Assembly: GCA_020852815.1 (NCBI GenBank)
Contig: JADZAN010000019.1
Location: 248,001 to 312,000 of the forward strand
Direction: 5' to 3'
DNA: 64,000 bases
From: Gemmatimonadaceae bacterium
GTDB lineage: Bacteria > Gemmatimonadota > Gemmatimonadetes > Gemmatimonadales > Gemmatimonadaceae
Part shown: in pieces, positions 16,810 through 24,219 of the stretch
Layout of the letters: each line of letters begins with the position of its first letter
How positions within the stretch are numbered: the stretch's first letter is position 1
Position numbers and translations under genes: made by a program
Notes under the pieces: generated by a model
The model's database searches: none
What the model saw: only the letters and a program-made list of their open reading frames with translations
What the model was told of the DNA's origin: nothing

Positions 16810-18522
16810 TCAGGGCGCGACCACCATGCGGGTGAATGGCGGGACGTATGCCTGGAGGAGAACCAGCAGCCCCACGAGAGCGGCCAGGGCCAGCGAGTGC
16901 CAGAAGACAAAGCGGAGAATGCGCCCTTCCTGCCCGTACCAGCGCGTGGCAGTGCTGGCCACGACGATGCTCTGGGCGTCGATCATCTTCCCCATCACGC
17001 CGCCCGTCGAGTTCGCGGCCGCCATCAGCGTCGGGCTCACGCCGACCTGTTGCGCGGTGAGTGTCTGCAGGGAGCCGAACAGGACGTTCGACGAGGTGTC
17101 GGAGCCGGTGAGCGCGACCCCCAGCCATCCCAGCAGCGCGCCGAAGAACGGGTAGAGCACCCCCGTCTGCGCGAAGGCGAGCCCCAGGATGGCATCCATT
17201 CCCGCATAGCGCGACACGTACCCTAACGAGAGCATCGCGGCGATGGTGAGCAGCGACGTCCGCGTGACCTTGAGCGTCGCCACGTACTCGCGCGCCAGCG
17301 CCGCGGGGCGGTACCCCATGAGGAGCCCGCCGATCATCGCCGCCAGGCAAATCGCACTCCCCGTGGCCGACAGCCAGTTGAGCGTGAACACCGCCCCTTC
17401 TGCCGTCGGCTGCGCCACCACGGGTGGCATCCGCTGCACCAGCAGGTGCAACCCCGGCACCGGGAAGGCCGGCGCCGAGAGGCCGTTCAGGAACCCCTTC
17501 ACCTGCGGCAATCCCCACAGGAAGACCAGCACCGAGAGCACGATCCACGGCACCCACGCCCGCACCGGCGAAATGACGGGACTCGCCCGCTGCGCGCCGT
17601 TAGGCAACCCGGGGCCGCGGTCGGACGGCGGCTCCTCCGCCGGCGCAGCCGGCACTCCCGTCTCCCCCGAGCCTTCGCTGGGGCCAGCTTCCCCGTCTCC
17701 CGTCCAGCGCGTCTTCGGCTTCCACACCTTCAGGAACGCCACCAGCGCCCCCATCGAGCACACGCTCGCCCCCACGTCCACCAACCACGGCCCGTGCAGG
17801 TTCGAGATCGCCCACTGCGGAACGGCGAATGCCACCCCCGCCACCAGCAGCGCCGGCCATACCGCCATGGTGGCACCGAACCCCACATAGGCCATCATGA
17901 GCCAGAAGGGGACGATGATCGAGAAGACGGGGAGCTGCCGCCCCACCATCGCGCTCAGTTGCAACAGGTCGAGCCCAGTGACGCCCTGCAGGGCGATGAT
18001 CGGCGTCCCCAGCGCGCCATAGGCCACGGGCGCGGTGTTGGCGATGAGCGACAGCCCGCTCGCCTGCAGCGGCGTGAACCCCAACCCGATGAGGAGCGCT
18101 CCCGTCACGGCCACGGGGGTCCCGAACCCCGCCGCCCCCTCGAAGAAGGCGCCGAACGAGAAGGCGATCAGCACCAGTTGCAGCCGACGGTCGTCGGTGA
18201 CGCGCGTGATGCTCCCCTGCAGCGCCGCGAAGTACCCCGACTCACTCGTCAGGCGATACAGGAAGATCACGTTCACCACGATCCACCCGATCGGGAACAG
18301 CCCGTACAACGCCCCGTACGCCGCCGTGGCCAGCGCCATTGGCGCCGGCATCCCCAGCGCCACGATCGCCACCAGCACCGCCGACGTCAGCCCCGCCACC
18401 GCCGCCCAGTGCGCCCGCACCTCGTGCCGCGCCAACAGCCCGAGCAGGACCACCAGCGGTACCGCGGCGACGAGGGTCGAGAGGACCGGAGAGTGGAGCG
18501 GGTCGTACGTTTGGGGCCACAT
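16810..18522 (-). CDS. lctP: L-lactate permease
   Basis: A 570-residue transporter of the LctP/LldP family with about 12-14 membrane spans, moving lactate (or glycolate) with protons. Diagnostic stretches are FFEGAAGFGTPVAVTGALL, NTAPVAYGALGTPI and GWLGVALTGSDTSSNVLFG. The ATG at 18522 matches the family N-terminus (WPQTYDPLHS). A hydrophilic insertion of roughly 50 residues after KVWKPKTRW, rich in Gly, Glu and Pro, is partly encoded by an in-frame copy of the REP-like repeat (17654-17703). Relatives usually have a shorter loop there. Two more copies lie 10 bp upstream of the start codon and could affect translation. Confidence 0.92.
   Translation of the reverse strand: MWPQTYDPLHSPVLSTLVAAVPLVVLLGLLARHEVRAHWAAVAGLTSAVLVAIVALGMPAPMALATAAYGALYGLFPIGWIVVNVIFLYRLTSESGYFAALQGSITRVTDDRRLQLVLIAFSFGAFFEGAAGFGTPVAVTGALLIGLGFTPLQASGLSLIANTAPVAYGALGTPIIALQGVTGLDLLQLSAMVGRQLPVFSIIVPFWLMMAYVGFGATMAVWPALLVAGVAFAVPQWAISNLHGPWLVDVGASVCSMGALVAFLKVWKPKTRWTGDGEAGPSEGSGETGVPAAPAEEPPSDRGPGLPNGAQRASPVISPVRAWVPWIVLSVLVFLWGLPQVKGFLNGLSAPAFPVPGLHLLVQRMPPVVAQPTAEGAVFTLNWLSATGSAICLAAMIGGLLMGYRPAALAREYVATLKVTRTSLLTIAAMLSLGYVSRYAGMDAILGLAFAQTGVLYPFFGALLGWLGVALTGSDTSSNVLFGSLQTLTAQQVGVSPTLMAAANSTGGVMGKMIDAQSIVVASTATRWYGQEGRILRFVFWHSLALAALVGLLVLLQAYVPPFTRMVVAP
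17654..17703 (-). repeat. REP-like element inside lctP coding sequence
   Basis: Read on the gene strand: GAGACGGGGAAGCTGG, then CCCCAGCGAAGGCTCGGGG, then GAGACGGGAG. This is the same repeat as at 18.53-18.61 kb, here translated as part of a cytoplasmic loop of the permease (GDGEAGPSEGSGETG). Confidence 0.75.
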
Positions 18523-18531
18523 GGGGGCGGA

Positions 18532-18610
18532 CGGGAGACGGAAAAGCGTGCCCCAGCGAAGGCTGGGGGGAGACGGGAAAGCTTGCCCCAGCCAAGGCTG
18601 GTGGGAGACG
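18532..18610. repeat. Two tandem REP-like elements upstream of lctP
   Basis: Two consecutive units of GAGACGGRAAAGCKTG plus the palindrome CCCCAGCSAAGGCTGG, bounded by a third GAGACG, end about 10 bp before the lctP start codon. They would form hairpins in the 5' leader. Confidence 0.8.
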
Positions 18611-18764
18611 CGAGATCCGGCTGCGCCGGGGGGCTCGCCCGCGCGCACGCCCACGCATGTTCGCGCGCACGTCCGCCCAAACCACCCCCACCCGCCCCGG
18701 CCCCGCTCCAGGAACCCGCCCCCCCGTGCGGCGGCGAACTTGTCGCCTGTCGCGGAAAAAGACG

Positions 18765-18795
18765 AGGCCCCCGCGGACAACGCCGGCGGGGGCCT
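18765..18795 (-). terminator. Intrinsic terminator of HNH nuclease gene
   Basis: A ten-bp stem AGGCCCCCGC/GCGGGGGCCT is followed on the minus strand by CGTCTTTTTCC. It lies 66 bp after the HNH gene. Four tandem CGCTCACG octamers (18843-18874) overlap the end of that gene. Confidence 0.8.
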
Positions 18796-18861
18796 GATTC
18801 TGATGGCGCGCTGCGCGCCGGTCGAACGATGTCAGCTGCGTGCGCTCACGCGCTCACGCGC

Positions 18862-19371
18862 TCACGCGCTCACGCGATACGGCGACTCGGAGTAGGGAGA
18901 TTCGTCCTCGACTTCACCCCCGTATACCACGCGCGGACGCATCTCCAATCGCGGCGGGAGCGGGGCAATGTCGCCCGCCAGCGGCCGCACGATGTCGAGA
19001 ATCCCGTCGCTCAGGTGCTGCCCGTACCGCGCCAGGTTGATGGCGCGCACGCGCTGCGCGAGGAGGTACATCAGGAAGGGCTTGTCGGCCTTGGCGCTGT
19101 TGCAGCGCTTGCAGGCCAGGACCAGGTTGTCGCGCCGATCGTACGCCGTCTGCCCCTTTCGAGGCGTGACGTGATCGAGCGTGATGTTCCGCGGGTTCGA
19201 CTCGACTCCGCAATAGGCGCAGGTGGGTCCGTGCTGCGCCAGGAGCCAGCGGCGGGTCTCGGCGTACGCTTCCCGGCTGGTCGAAACGGAGGAGTGCTGT
19301 GGAATGTGCGCGTCCGGTCTGCCACGCCGCGGTCGGCGGCTCCGGCGCTTTGCTGGATTTGTCATGTGCAC
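18862..19371 (-). CDS. HNH endonuclease
   Basis: A 169-residue protein with a single HNH nuclease domain: CAYCG and CKRCN zinc-binding pairs around ITLDHVTPRKGQ, where the DH pair is the catalytic core, and NLVLACKRCNSAK. The N-terminus is Arg/Lys-rich. Stand-alone HNH proteins of this type occur widely as DNA nickases or repair-type nucleases, and nothing here ties it to a phage or intein. The C-terminal residues and stop codon fall in an octamer repeat array, so the tail may vary between strains. The start is 19371, or 19365 at the second Met. Confidence 0.85.
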   Translation of the reverse strand: MHMTNPAKRRSRRPRRGRPDAHIPQHSSVSTSREAYAETRRWLLAQHGPTCAYCGVESNPRNITLDHVTPRKGQTAYDRRDNLVLACKRCNSAKADKPFLMYLLAQRVRAINLARYGQHLSDGILDIVRPLAGDIAPLPPRLEMRPRVVYGGEVEDESPYSESPYRVSA

Positions 19372-19464
19372 GTGAATGATACCTGACTTACCGCATTCGC
19401 GGCAGTCATCACGTATTGGACGATCGGGAGTGCCGGGCGTCAGCGGGCCGGGCCGTCACGACGG

Positions 19465-20346
19465 TCAGCGGCGTACCGAATCGGCGGCGAAGTACCGTGC
19501 GTCGGCCCACCCCTCGAACCCCACTGCCCGCACGCGACGCCACCCCGCCTTCACGTCGCCCAGCAGGACGCGCGTGTTCGGCGTCACCACCCCCACCACT
19601 GCCGCCTCGCGCGCGGGAGTCCCGCGAACGTTCACCCACTCCAGGGCTACGGCTCGCGACCAAGGGCCGGCGTAGCGATCGGCCGCACTCGGCCCGGTCG
19701 GAATCGCCTGCGGCGGGACCGGGGGCGCCGAGGTCGCGGGCTGGGTCGCTGACGCAGAGGGTGGCGCCGCGGCGCCCCCAGGGCGCATGGCGGCCGCCGC
19801 GGCTTGCGACGAGGGGGCCGGCGTCGCCTGGCCAGGGGGCGCAGTCACCGGGGGAAGCGGTGCCGGTTCGTGGAGCGCCGGCTGCGCGGTCGGCGCGGTC
19901 GAAACCGCAGTCTGGAGCAGGGAATCCGGGCGCGTGCTGTCGGTCGCGGCTAACGGCGTTCCCACCGCCGGTGGAGCGACCGCCCCGGGCTGTTCCGGCG
20001 CCACACTGGCGGGCGCCTTCGCCGCGACCACCGCCTCCCCACCCCGGCTCTCGCTCCCCCCGCGCCGAGCGAAGAATTGCCAGGTTCCGATTCCGAGGAG
20101 CGCGACCACGGCGACCACGCCACCGATGGCCGCGAGCGAGACATTCACGACCGGCGGCGCCGTGGTTCCGCACCACTTGCAGCCGCCGCGCGAACGCGGA
20201 TAGTACGTGTCGCACGAGCGGCAATGCGCGAGCGGCACCGGCTCTCCCCGCGAGTCGCGGAGGTTGAGCGGATGGGTGCAGCGCGGGCACTGGGATGCTG
20301 CCATCAGCGCCTTGGCGCCACAATCTTCGCAGCGCACGAAACGCAT
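19465..20346 (-). CDS. Zinc-ribbon membrane protein with C-terminal SH3 domain
   Basis: About 293 residues. The N-terminus carries several CxxC pairs (CEDCGAK, CPRCTHP, CRSCDTYY, CKWCG) forming double zinc ribbons. A single membrane span (VVAVVALLGIGTWQFFA) follows, then a long Pro/Ala/Ser-rich linker of about 120 residues, and a C-terminal bacterial SH3-like domain (EWVNVRGTPAREAAVVGVV...GWRRVRAVGFEGWADARYF). The topology is probably zinc ribbons in the cytoplasm and SH3 domain in the periplasm, where it could touch the cell wall. The function is unknown. The ATG at 20346 was taken; a GTG nine bases earlier is possible, and neither has a clear Shine-Dalgarno. Confidence 0.75.
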   Translation of the reverse strand: MRFVRCEDCGAKALMAASQCPRCTHPLNLRDSRGEPVPLAHCRSCDTYYPRSRGGCKWCGTTAPPVVNVSLAAIGGVVAVVALLGIGTWQFFARRGGSESRGGEAVVAAKAPASVAPEQPGAVAPPAVGTPLAATDSTRPDSLLQTAVSTAPTAQPALHEPAPLPPVTAPPGQATPAPSSQAAAAAMRPGGAAAPPSASATQPATSAPPVPPQAIPTGPSAADRYAGPWSRAVALEWVNVRGTPAREAAVVGVVTPNTRVLLGDVKAGWRRVRAVGFEGWADARYFAADSVRR

Positions 20347-20522
20347 ACGCGGCACGACACGGCTAGGTTTGAATCCTGAGTCACCGAGGAACCGCGTGGT
20401 ACACCCGGTGGCGTGTGGAACTCTCGTGAAACTGCTGCGTGCGTCACAGACACGAAAGGGGAGCTTCCCCTGAGACTGACCGCACCTGCCCGGTCACGCT
20501 TCTCGATAGGCACACTCGTCGC

Positions 20523-22640
20523 ATGCCACCCACTTCCGATGCTCCAATCGCGCACCTGACGCCCCGCATCGCCACGTTGTCCGGGGCGTCGCCCGCCCGC
20601 GTCATCCTCGCGCTCGCCCTCACGACGGCGCTGGCACTGGCGTCGGCAATCGCCTCTCCCCTCGTCGCGCAGCGTCCAAACGGCCCCACCTTCGCGGCGC
20701 AGCCCCATCTCACCGATCGCCGCGTCGTCGCGCGTCAGGTGCAACCCTTCCTCGGCGCCCGCGGCGTCCCGATCCTCGAACGTGACGGACTGCGCTTCAA
20801 GGACCTCGACCGCAACGGTGAAGTGGACCGGTACGAGGACTGGCGCCTCACCGCCGCGGCCCGCGCCCGCGATCTCGTCGCACGCATGTCGCTCGGCGAC
20901 AAGGCCGGGGCGATGATGCATGGCAACCTGCGAAGCGTTGGCCCCATGGGCGCGGTCGGCGTGGGGACCGAGGTCGACCTCGACGCCATGCGCGCCGTGA
21001 TTCGCGATGTGGGAATCACGCACGTGATCATGCGACTGGGCGGCGCTCCCGCCGACCTGGCGCGGCAGACCAACGCGGTGCAGGAACTGGCGGAGGGGAG
21101 CCGGCTCGGCATCCCGGTCACGATCAGCACCGACCCGCGCCATCACTTCCAGTACGTCGTGGGCGCCAGTGTGCAGACGGGGCAGTTTTCGCAGTGGCCG
21201 GAACCGTTAGGCCTGGCCGCACTGCGCGACCCCGCGATCACGAAGCGTTTCGCCGACATCGCGCGGCAGGAGTATCGCGCGGTGGGGATCCACATGACGC
21301 TCTCGCCGCAGGCCGACCTTGCCACCGAGCCGCGTTGGAGCCGCATCAACGGAACGTTTGGTGAAGATCCCGACCTCGCGCTTCGCCTGACGAGGGCCTA
21401 TGTCGAAGGCTTCCAGCACGGCGCGCGCGGCGTCGATTCCAGTGGCGTGGCCGCGGTGGTGAAGCATTGGGTCGGCTATGGCGCCGCACGGCTTGGCTAC
21501 GACTCGCACAACGTTTTTGGGCGCTACGCCGACATCGACGGCGCCGCGCTCGCCGTCCATGTCCGGCCGTTCCTCGGCGCCTTCGCCGCGGGAGTGGCCG
21601 GCGTCATGCCCACGTACTCCATCCTCGAAGGCGCCACGATCAACGGGCAGAGGGTGGAAGCGGTCGGCGCCGGCTTCAGCAAGCAGCTCGTCAACGACCT
21701 GTTGCGCCGGACGCACGGCTACCGGGGGATCGTTCTCTCCGACTGGGCGATTACCAGCGATTGCACCGAGCGGTGTCGCAACGGCGCCCCCGCCGGCGAG
21801 CGTCCGTCGTGGAGCGATGTGGGGATGCCGTGGGGCGTGGAGGACCTTCCCAAGGTCGACCGCTTCGTCAAGGCCGTGCGCGCCGGCATCGACCAGTTTG
21901 GGGGGACCGAGGAGGCGCCCCAACTGGTGGAAGCAGTGCGTAGCGGCAAGCTCACCGAGGCGCAGCTCGACGCCTCGGTCGTGCGTCTCATGGTGCAGAA
22001 GTTCCAGCTCGGCCTCTTCGAGAATCCGTACGTCGACGTCGAACGCGCACGGCGCGTGGTGGGGAGCAACGCCTTTCGCGGCGCCGGCCTCGACGCGCAG
22101 CGCAAGGCGCTCGTGGTGCTGGAGAACAAGGGAGCGCTCCTCCCGTTAGGGCGCACGGTCCGGCGCGTGTACTTGCACAACGTCGACCCCATGCTCGCCG
22201 CCAGCTACGGGTGGCGTGTGGTCAGCGATCCGGCACAGGCCGACGTGGCCATCATGCGCCTCGACGCCCCGTTCGAGACGTTGCACCCGGGGTGGGTCTT
22301 TGGCGCCATGCAGCACGAAGGCAATCTCGGCTTCAGGGACGGAGACGCCGACTACGGGCGCTTCAAGGCGGTGAGCGCTGTTGTCCCCACCATCGTCACC
22401 GTGTACCTCGACCGCCCGGCGATCCTGACCCCGCTCAAGGAGCGGGCACGTGTGCTGATTGGCAACTTCGGTGTGAGCGATGCGGCGCTGCTCGATGTGG
22501 TGGCCGGCAAGGCGCGGGCTCAGGGGAAGCTCCCCTTTGCCTTGCCGTCGTCCATGGCGAGCGTGGAGGCGCAACGCGGCGACACGCCGCACGACCTGAA
22601 ACGACCGCTGTACTCGTTTGGCGCGGGAATCGTGCGCTAG
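20523..22640 (+). CDS. Secreted glycoside hydrolase family 3 protein
   Basis: A 705-residue beta-glycosidase of family GH3. After a signal region (VILALALTTALALASAIASPLVAQ), a calcium-like DLDRNGEVDRYEDWR stretch precedes the TIM-barrel domain. Family marks are the ISTDPRHHF segment, AVVKHWVGYG and RGIVLSDWAITSD, in which Asp407 is the expected nucleophile. A C-terminal alpha/beta sandwich domain (KALVVLENKGALLPL) completes it. Likely substrates are beta-glucosides, unresolved. The start at 20523 was chosen over a longer frame because it directly precedes the signal peptide. It converges on the VOC gene. Confidence 0.9.
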   Translation: MPPTSDAPIAHLTPRIATLSGASPARVILALALTTALALASAIASPLVAQRPNGPTFAAQPHLTDRRVVARQVQPFLGARGVPILERDGLRFKDLDRNGEVDRYEDWRLTAAARARDLVARMSLGDKAGAMMHGNLRSVGPMGAVGVGTEVDLDAMRAVIRDVGITHVIMRLGGAPADLARQTNAVQELAEGSRLGIPVTISTDPRHHFQYVVGASVQTGQFSQWPEPLGLAALRDPAITKRFADIARQEYRAVGIHMTLSPQADLATEPRWSRINGTFGEDPDLALRLTRAYVEGFQHGARGVDSSGVAAVVKHWVGYGAARLGYDSHNVFGRYADIDGAALAVHVRPFLGAFAAGVAGVMPTYSILEGATINGQRVEAVGAGFSKQLVNDLLRRTHGYRGIVLSDWAITSDCTERCRNGAPAGERPSWSDVGMPWGVEDLPKVDRFVKAVRAGIDQFGGTEEAPQLVEAVRSGKLTEAQLDASVVRLMVQKFQLGLFENPYVDVERARRVVGSNAFRGAGLDAQRKALVVLENKGALLPLGRTVRRVYLHNVDPMLAASYGWRVVSDPAQADVAIMRLDAPFETLHPGWVFGAMQHEGNLGFRDGDADYGRFKAVSAVVPTIVTVYLDRPAILTPLKERARVLIGNFGVSDAALLDVVAGKARAQGKLPFALPSSMASVEAQRGDTPHDLKRPLYSFGAGIVR

Positions 22641-22682
22641 CTACGACGAGCGGAGTCGGTGGCGCGTTGCCGGGTCCTTTCC

Positions 22683-23714
22683 TCAGCGCGCCGCCGCCCT
22701 CAGCCGCAACGCCGTCCCCCACGGATCGCGTAGCTGCACCACCCCGGGCGCAACGTCGATCGCCGTGACGCCGCCACGCACCAGGCTCGCCTGCGCCGCG
22801 GCGACGTCGGCAGCGGTGGGGAGTTCGATGGTCCAGTGCAGGAGCTGTGCGTCGTCGTCCGCGGGCGCTCGCGCCCCCGCCCCGGCCCACGTGTTTGTCC
22901 CCAGGTGATGATGGTAGCCGCCCGCCCCGAGAAAGAGCGCCCCCGGGTAGCTCCACGCCATCACGTCGAACCCTAACGCGTCGGAGTAGAAGGCGCGAGC
23001 GATGGTCAGGTCGCCCACGTGAAGGTGCACGTGCCCGATCACCGTGCCGGCGGGGATCCCGCGCCACCGTTCGTCGCCAGCGGCCAGGAGCAATCCGTCG
23101 ACGTCGACGGGATCGGTCGCCAGCCGCAACTCGTGCCCGTTGCGGCGCCAGCTGTCGCGCGGGCGATCGGCGTACACCTCGATCCCGATGCCGTCCGGAT
23201 CGGAGAGGTAGAACGCCTCGCTCACCAGGTGGTCTCCCGCACCGGCCGGGACGCGCATGTCGGCCAGGTGGCGCACGAATCGCCCCAGCGCGGCGCGATC
23301 GGGGAGCAGGATCGCGAAATGGTAGATCCCCAGCAACCCGTGCCGTCCCGCAGCGCGCGTTCCAGCGCGCGCCGACAGCTCCACCAGTACGCGATCGTCA
23401 TCCAGCGGCGCCAGCGCCGCCGTGTCCCCCTCGCGCCCTAACACGCGAAAGCCTATCACAGACGTGTAGAATGCAAGGGCGCGATCGAGGTCGCTCACCT
23501 GCAGCCGCACCGCGCCCAGCCGGGTGGCGTCGGGCAGGCGGAACCCGGGCGGTGCCACCCCGTAGCCCGGGTCGAGCCCCGGCCGCGCGGCGCTCGCGGT
23601 GCCTGGGGGCGTGCCTGACGTCGTGCCTGACGTCGTGCCTGACGTCGTGCCTGACGTGGTGCCTGACGTGGTGCCTGACGTGGTGCCGGTGCGATCGTTC
23701 GGGGTCTCGTCCAT
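22683..23714 (-). CDS. VOC (glyoxalase/dioxygenase-fold) protein, CatE-like
   Basis: A 343-residue protein with two vicinal-oxygen-chelate modules, the arrangement of extradiol dioxygenases of the CatE type. Module one runs from RLGAVRLQVSDLDRALAFY through IYHFAILLPDRAALGRF to FYLSDPDGIGIEVYADRP. Module two runs from GHVHLHVGDLTIARAFY through GYHHHLGTNTW to LRDPWGTALRL. Metal-ligand His and Glu positions are present, so a metal-dependent dioxygenase or lyase is plausible. The N-terminus has an odd TTSG tetrapeptide repeated about six times, encoded by a 12-bp tandem repeat. The start has GGAG eight bases upstream. Confidence 0.85.
   Translation of the reverse strand: MDETPNDRTGTTSGTTSGTTSGTTSGTTSGTTSGTPPGTASAARPGLDPGYGVAPPGFRLPDATRLGAVRLQVSDLDRALAFYTSVIGFRVLGREGDTAALAPLDDDRVLVELSARAGTRAAGRHGLLGIYHFAILLPDRAALGRFVRHLADMRVPAGAGDHLVSEAFYLSDPDGIGIEVYADRPRDSWRRNGHELRLATDPVDVDGLLLAAGDERWRGIPAGTVIGHVHLHVGDLTIARAFYSDALGFDVMAWSYPGALFLGAGGYHHHLGTNTWAGAGARAPADDDAQLLHWTIELPTAADVAAAQASLVRGGVTAIDVAPGVVQLRDPWGTALRLRAAAR
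23611..23682. repeat. 12-bp tandem repeat in the VOC gene
   Basis: Six in-register copies of GTGCCTGACGTS lie inside the 5' end of the VOC protein gene and encode a TTSG repeat. Changes in copy number would keep the reading frame. Confidence 0.9.
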
Positions 23715-23813
23715 GGGGGATCTCCGGGAGAACGAGTGATGACCGCGCAGTTGGCGACGACAAGGGTTGTCCAGCGGCGCGACCGGCCATGGCAGCCACG
23801 ACGCTCGGGACCG

Positions 23814-24152
23814 CTAGGCGCTCAGCTTCCCCTCGAGAAACTGCAGCTCGCGGGAGGCGGCGCGGTCGAGCGCCTCCTCGATCCGCCGGTAGCGCGCCAC
23901 CACGTCGCGGCCAAAGGAGGTCAGCATCGCTCCCCCTCCCTTGGCCCCGCCGTGCGCGGTCTCCACCACCGCCGGTTCGAACATCGCATTCACCTCCTCG
24001 ATCAGGAGCCACGCGCGCCGGTACGACATCCCCAGCGACTTGGCGGCCGCGGTGATGCTCCCGTGCAGCGCCACCGCCTCCAGCAGCGCGATCTTGCCCG
24101 GCCCCAACCGCGCCCCCTCGCGGAAGTCGATGCGAACCGTGAGTCGTGCCAT
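23814..24152 (-). CDS. ModE-like winged-helix DNA-binding protein
   Basis: A 112-residue protein resembling the N-terminal DNA-binding domain of the molybdate regulator ModE. It shows GPGKIALLEAVALHGSITAAAKSLGMSYRRAWLLIEE, a LysR-like helix-turn-helix, and the HGGAKGGGAMLTSFG wing typical of ModE-N proteins. No molybdate-binding (MOP) domain follows, and no mod or molybdopterin genes are nearby, so the effector and targets are unknown. It sits downstream of the serine hydrolase gene and upstream of the VOC gene on the same strand. Confidence 0.85.
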   Translation of the reverse strand: MARLTVRIDFREGARLGPGKIALLEAVALHGSITAAAKSLGMSYRRAWLLIEEVNAMFEPAVVETAHGGAKGGGAMLTSFGRDVVARYRRIEEALDRAASRELQFLEGKLSA

Positions 24153-24219
24153 CTCACCCCCCGTGCGTCGCGTTCCCGACGCTATTCGATGTTGTCGTGC
24201 GCACCGACCCGCGGGGTCG

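Noticed and set aside
18862-19371. HNH gene as part of a mobile intron, phage or CRISPR system
   Set aside because: No adjacent phage, intron, transposase or cas genes; it is a stand-alone domain with its own terminator.
17446-19386. 646-codon plus-strand open frame across lctP and the HNH gene
   Set aside because: His/Arg/Pro-rich translation with no domains, antisense to two recognisable proteins.
23611-23682. Possible CRISPR or transcription-factor site array
   Set aside because: Repeats are contiguous, in frame and inside a coding region with a good start site.
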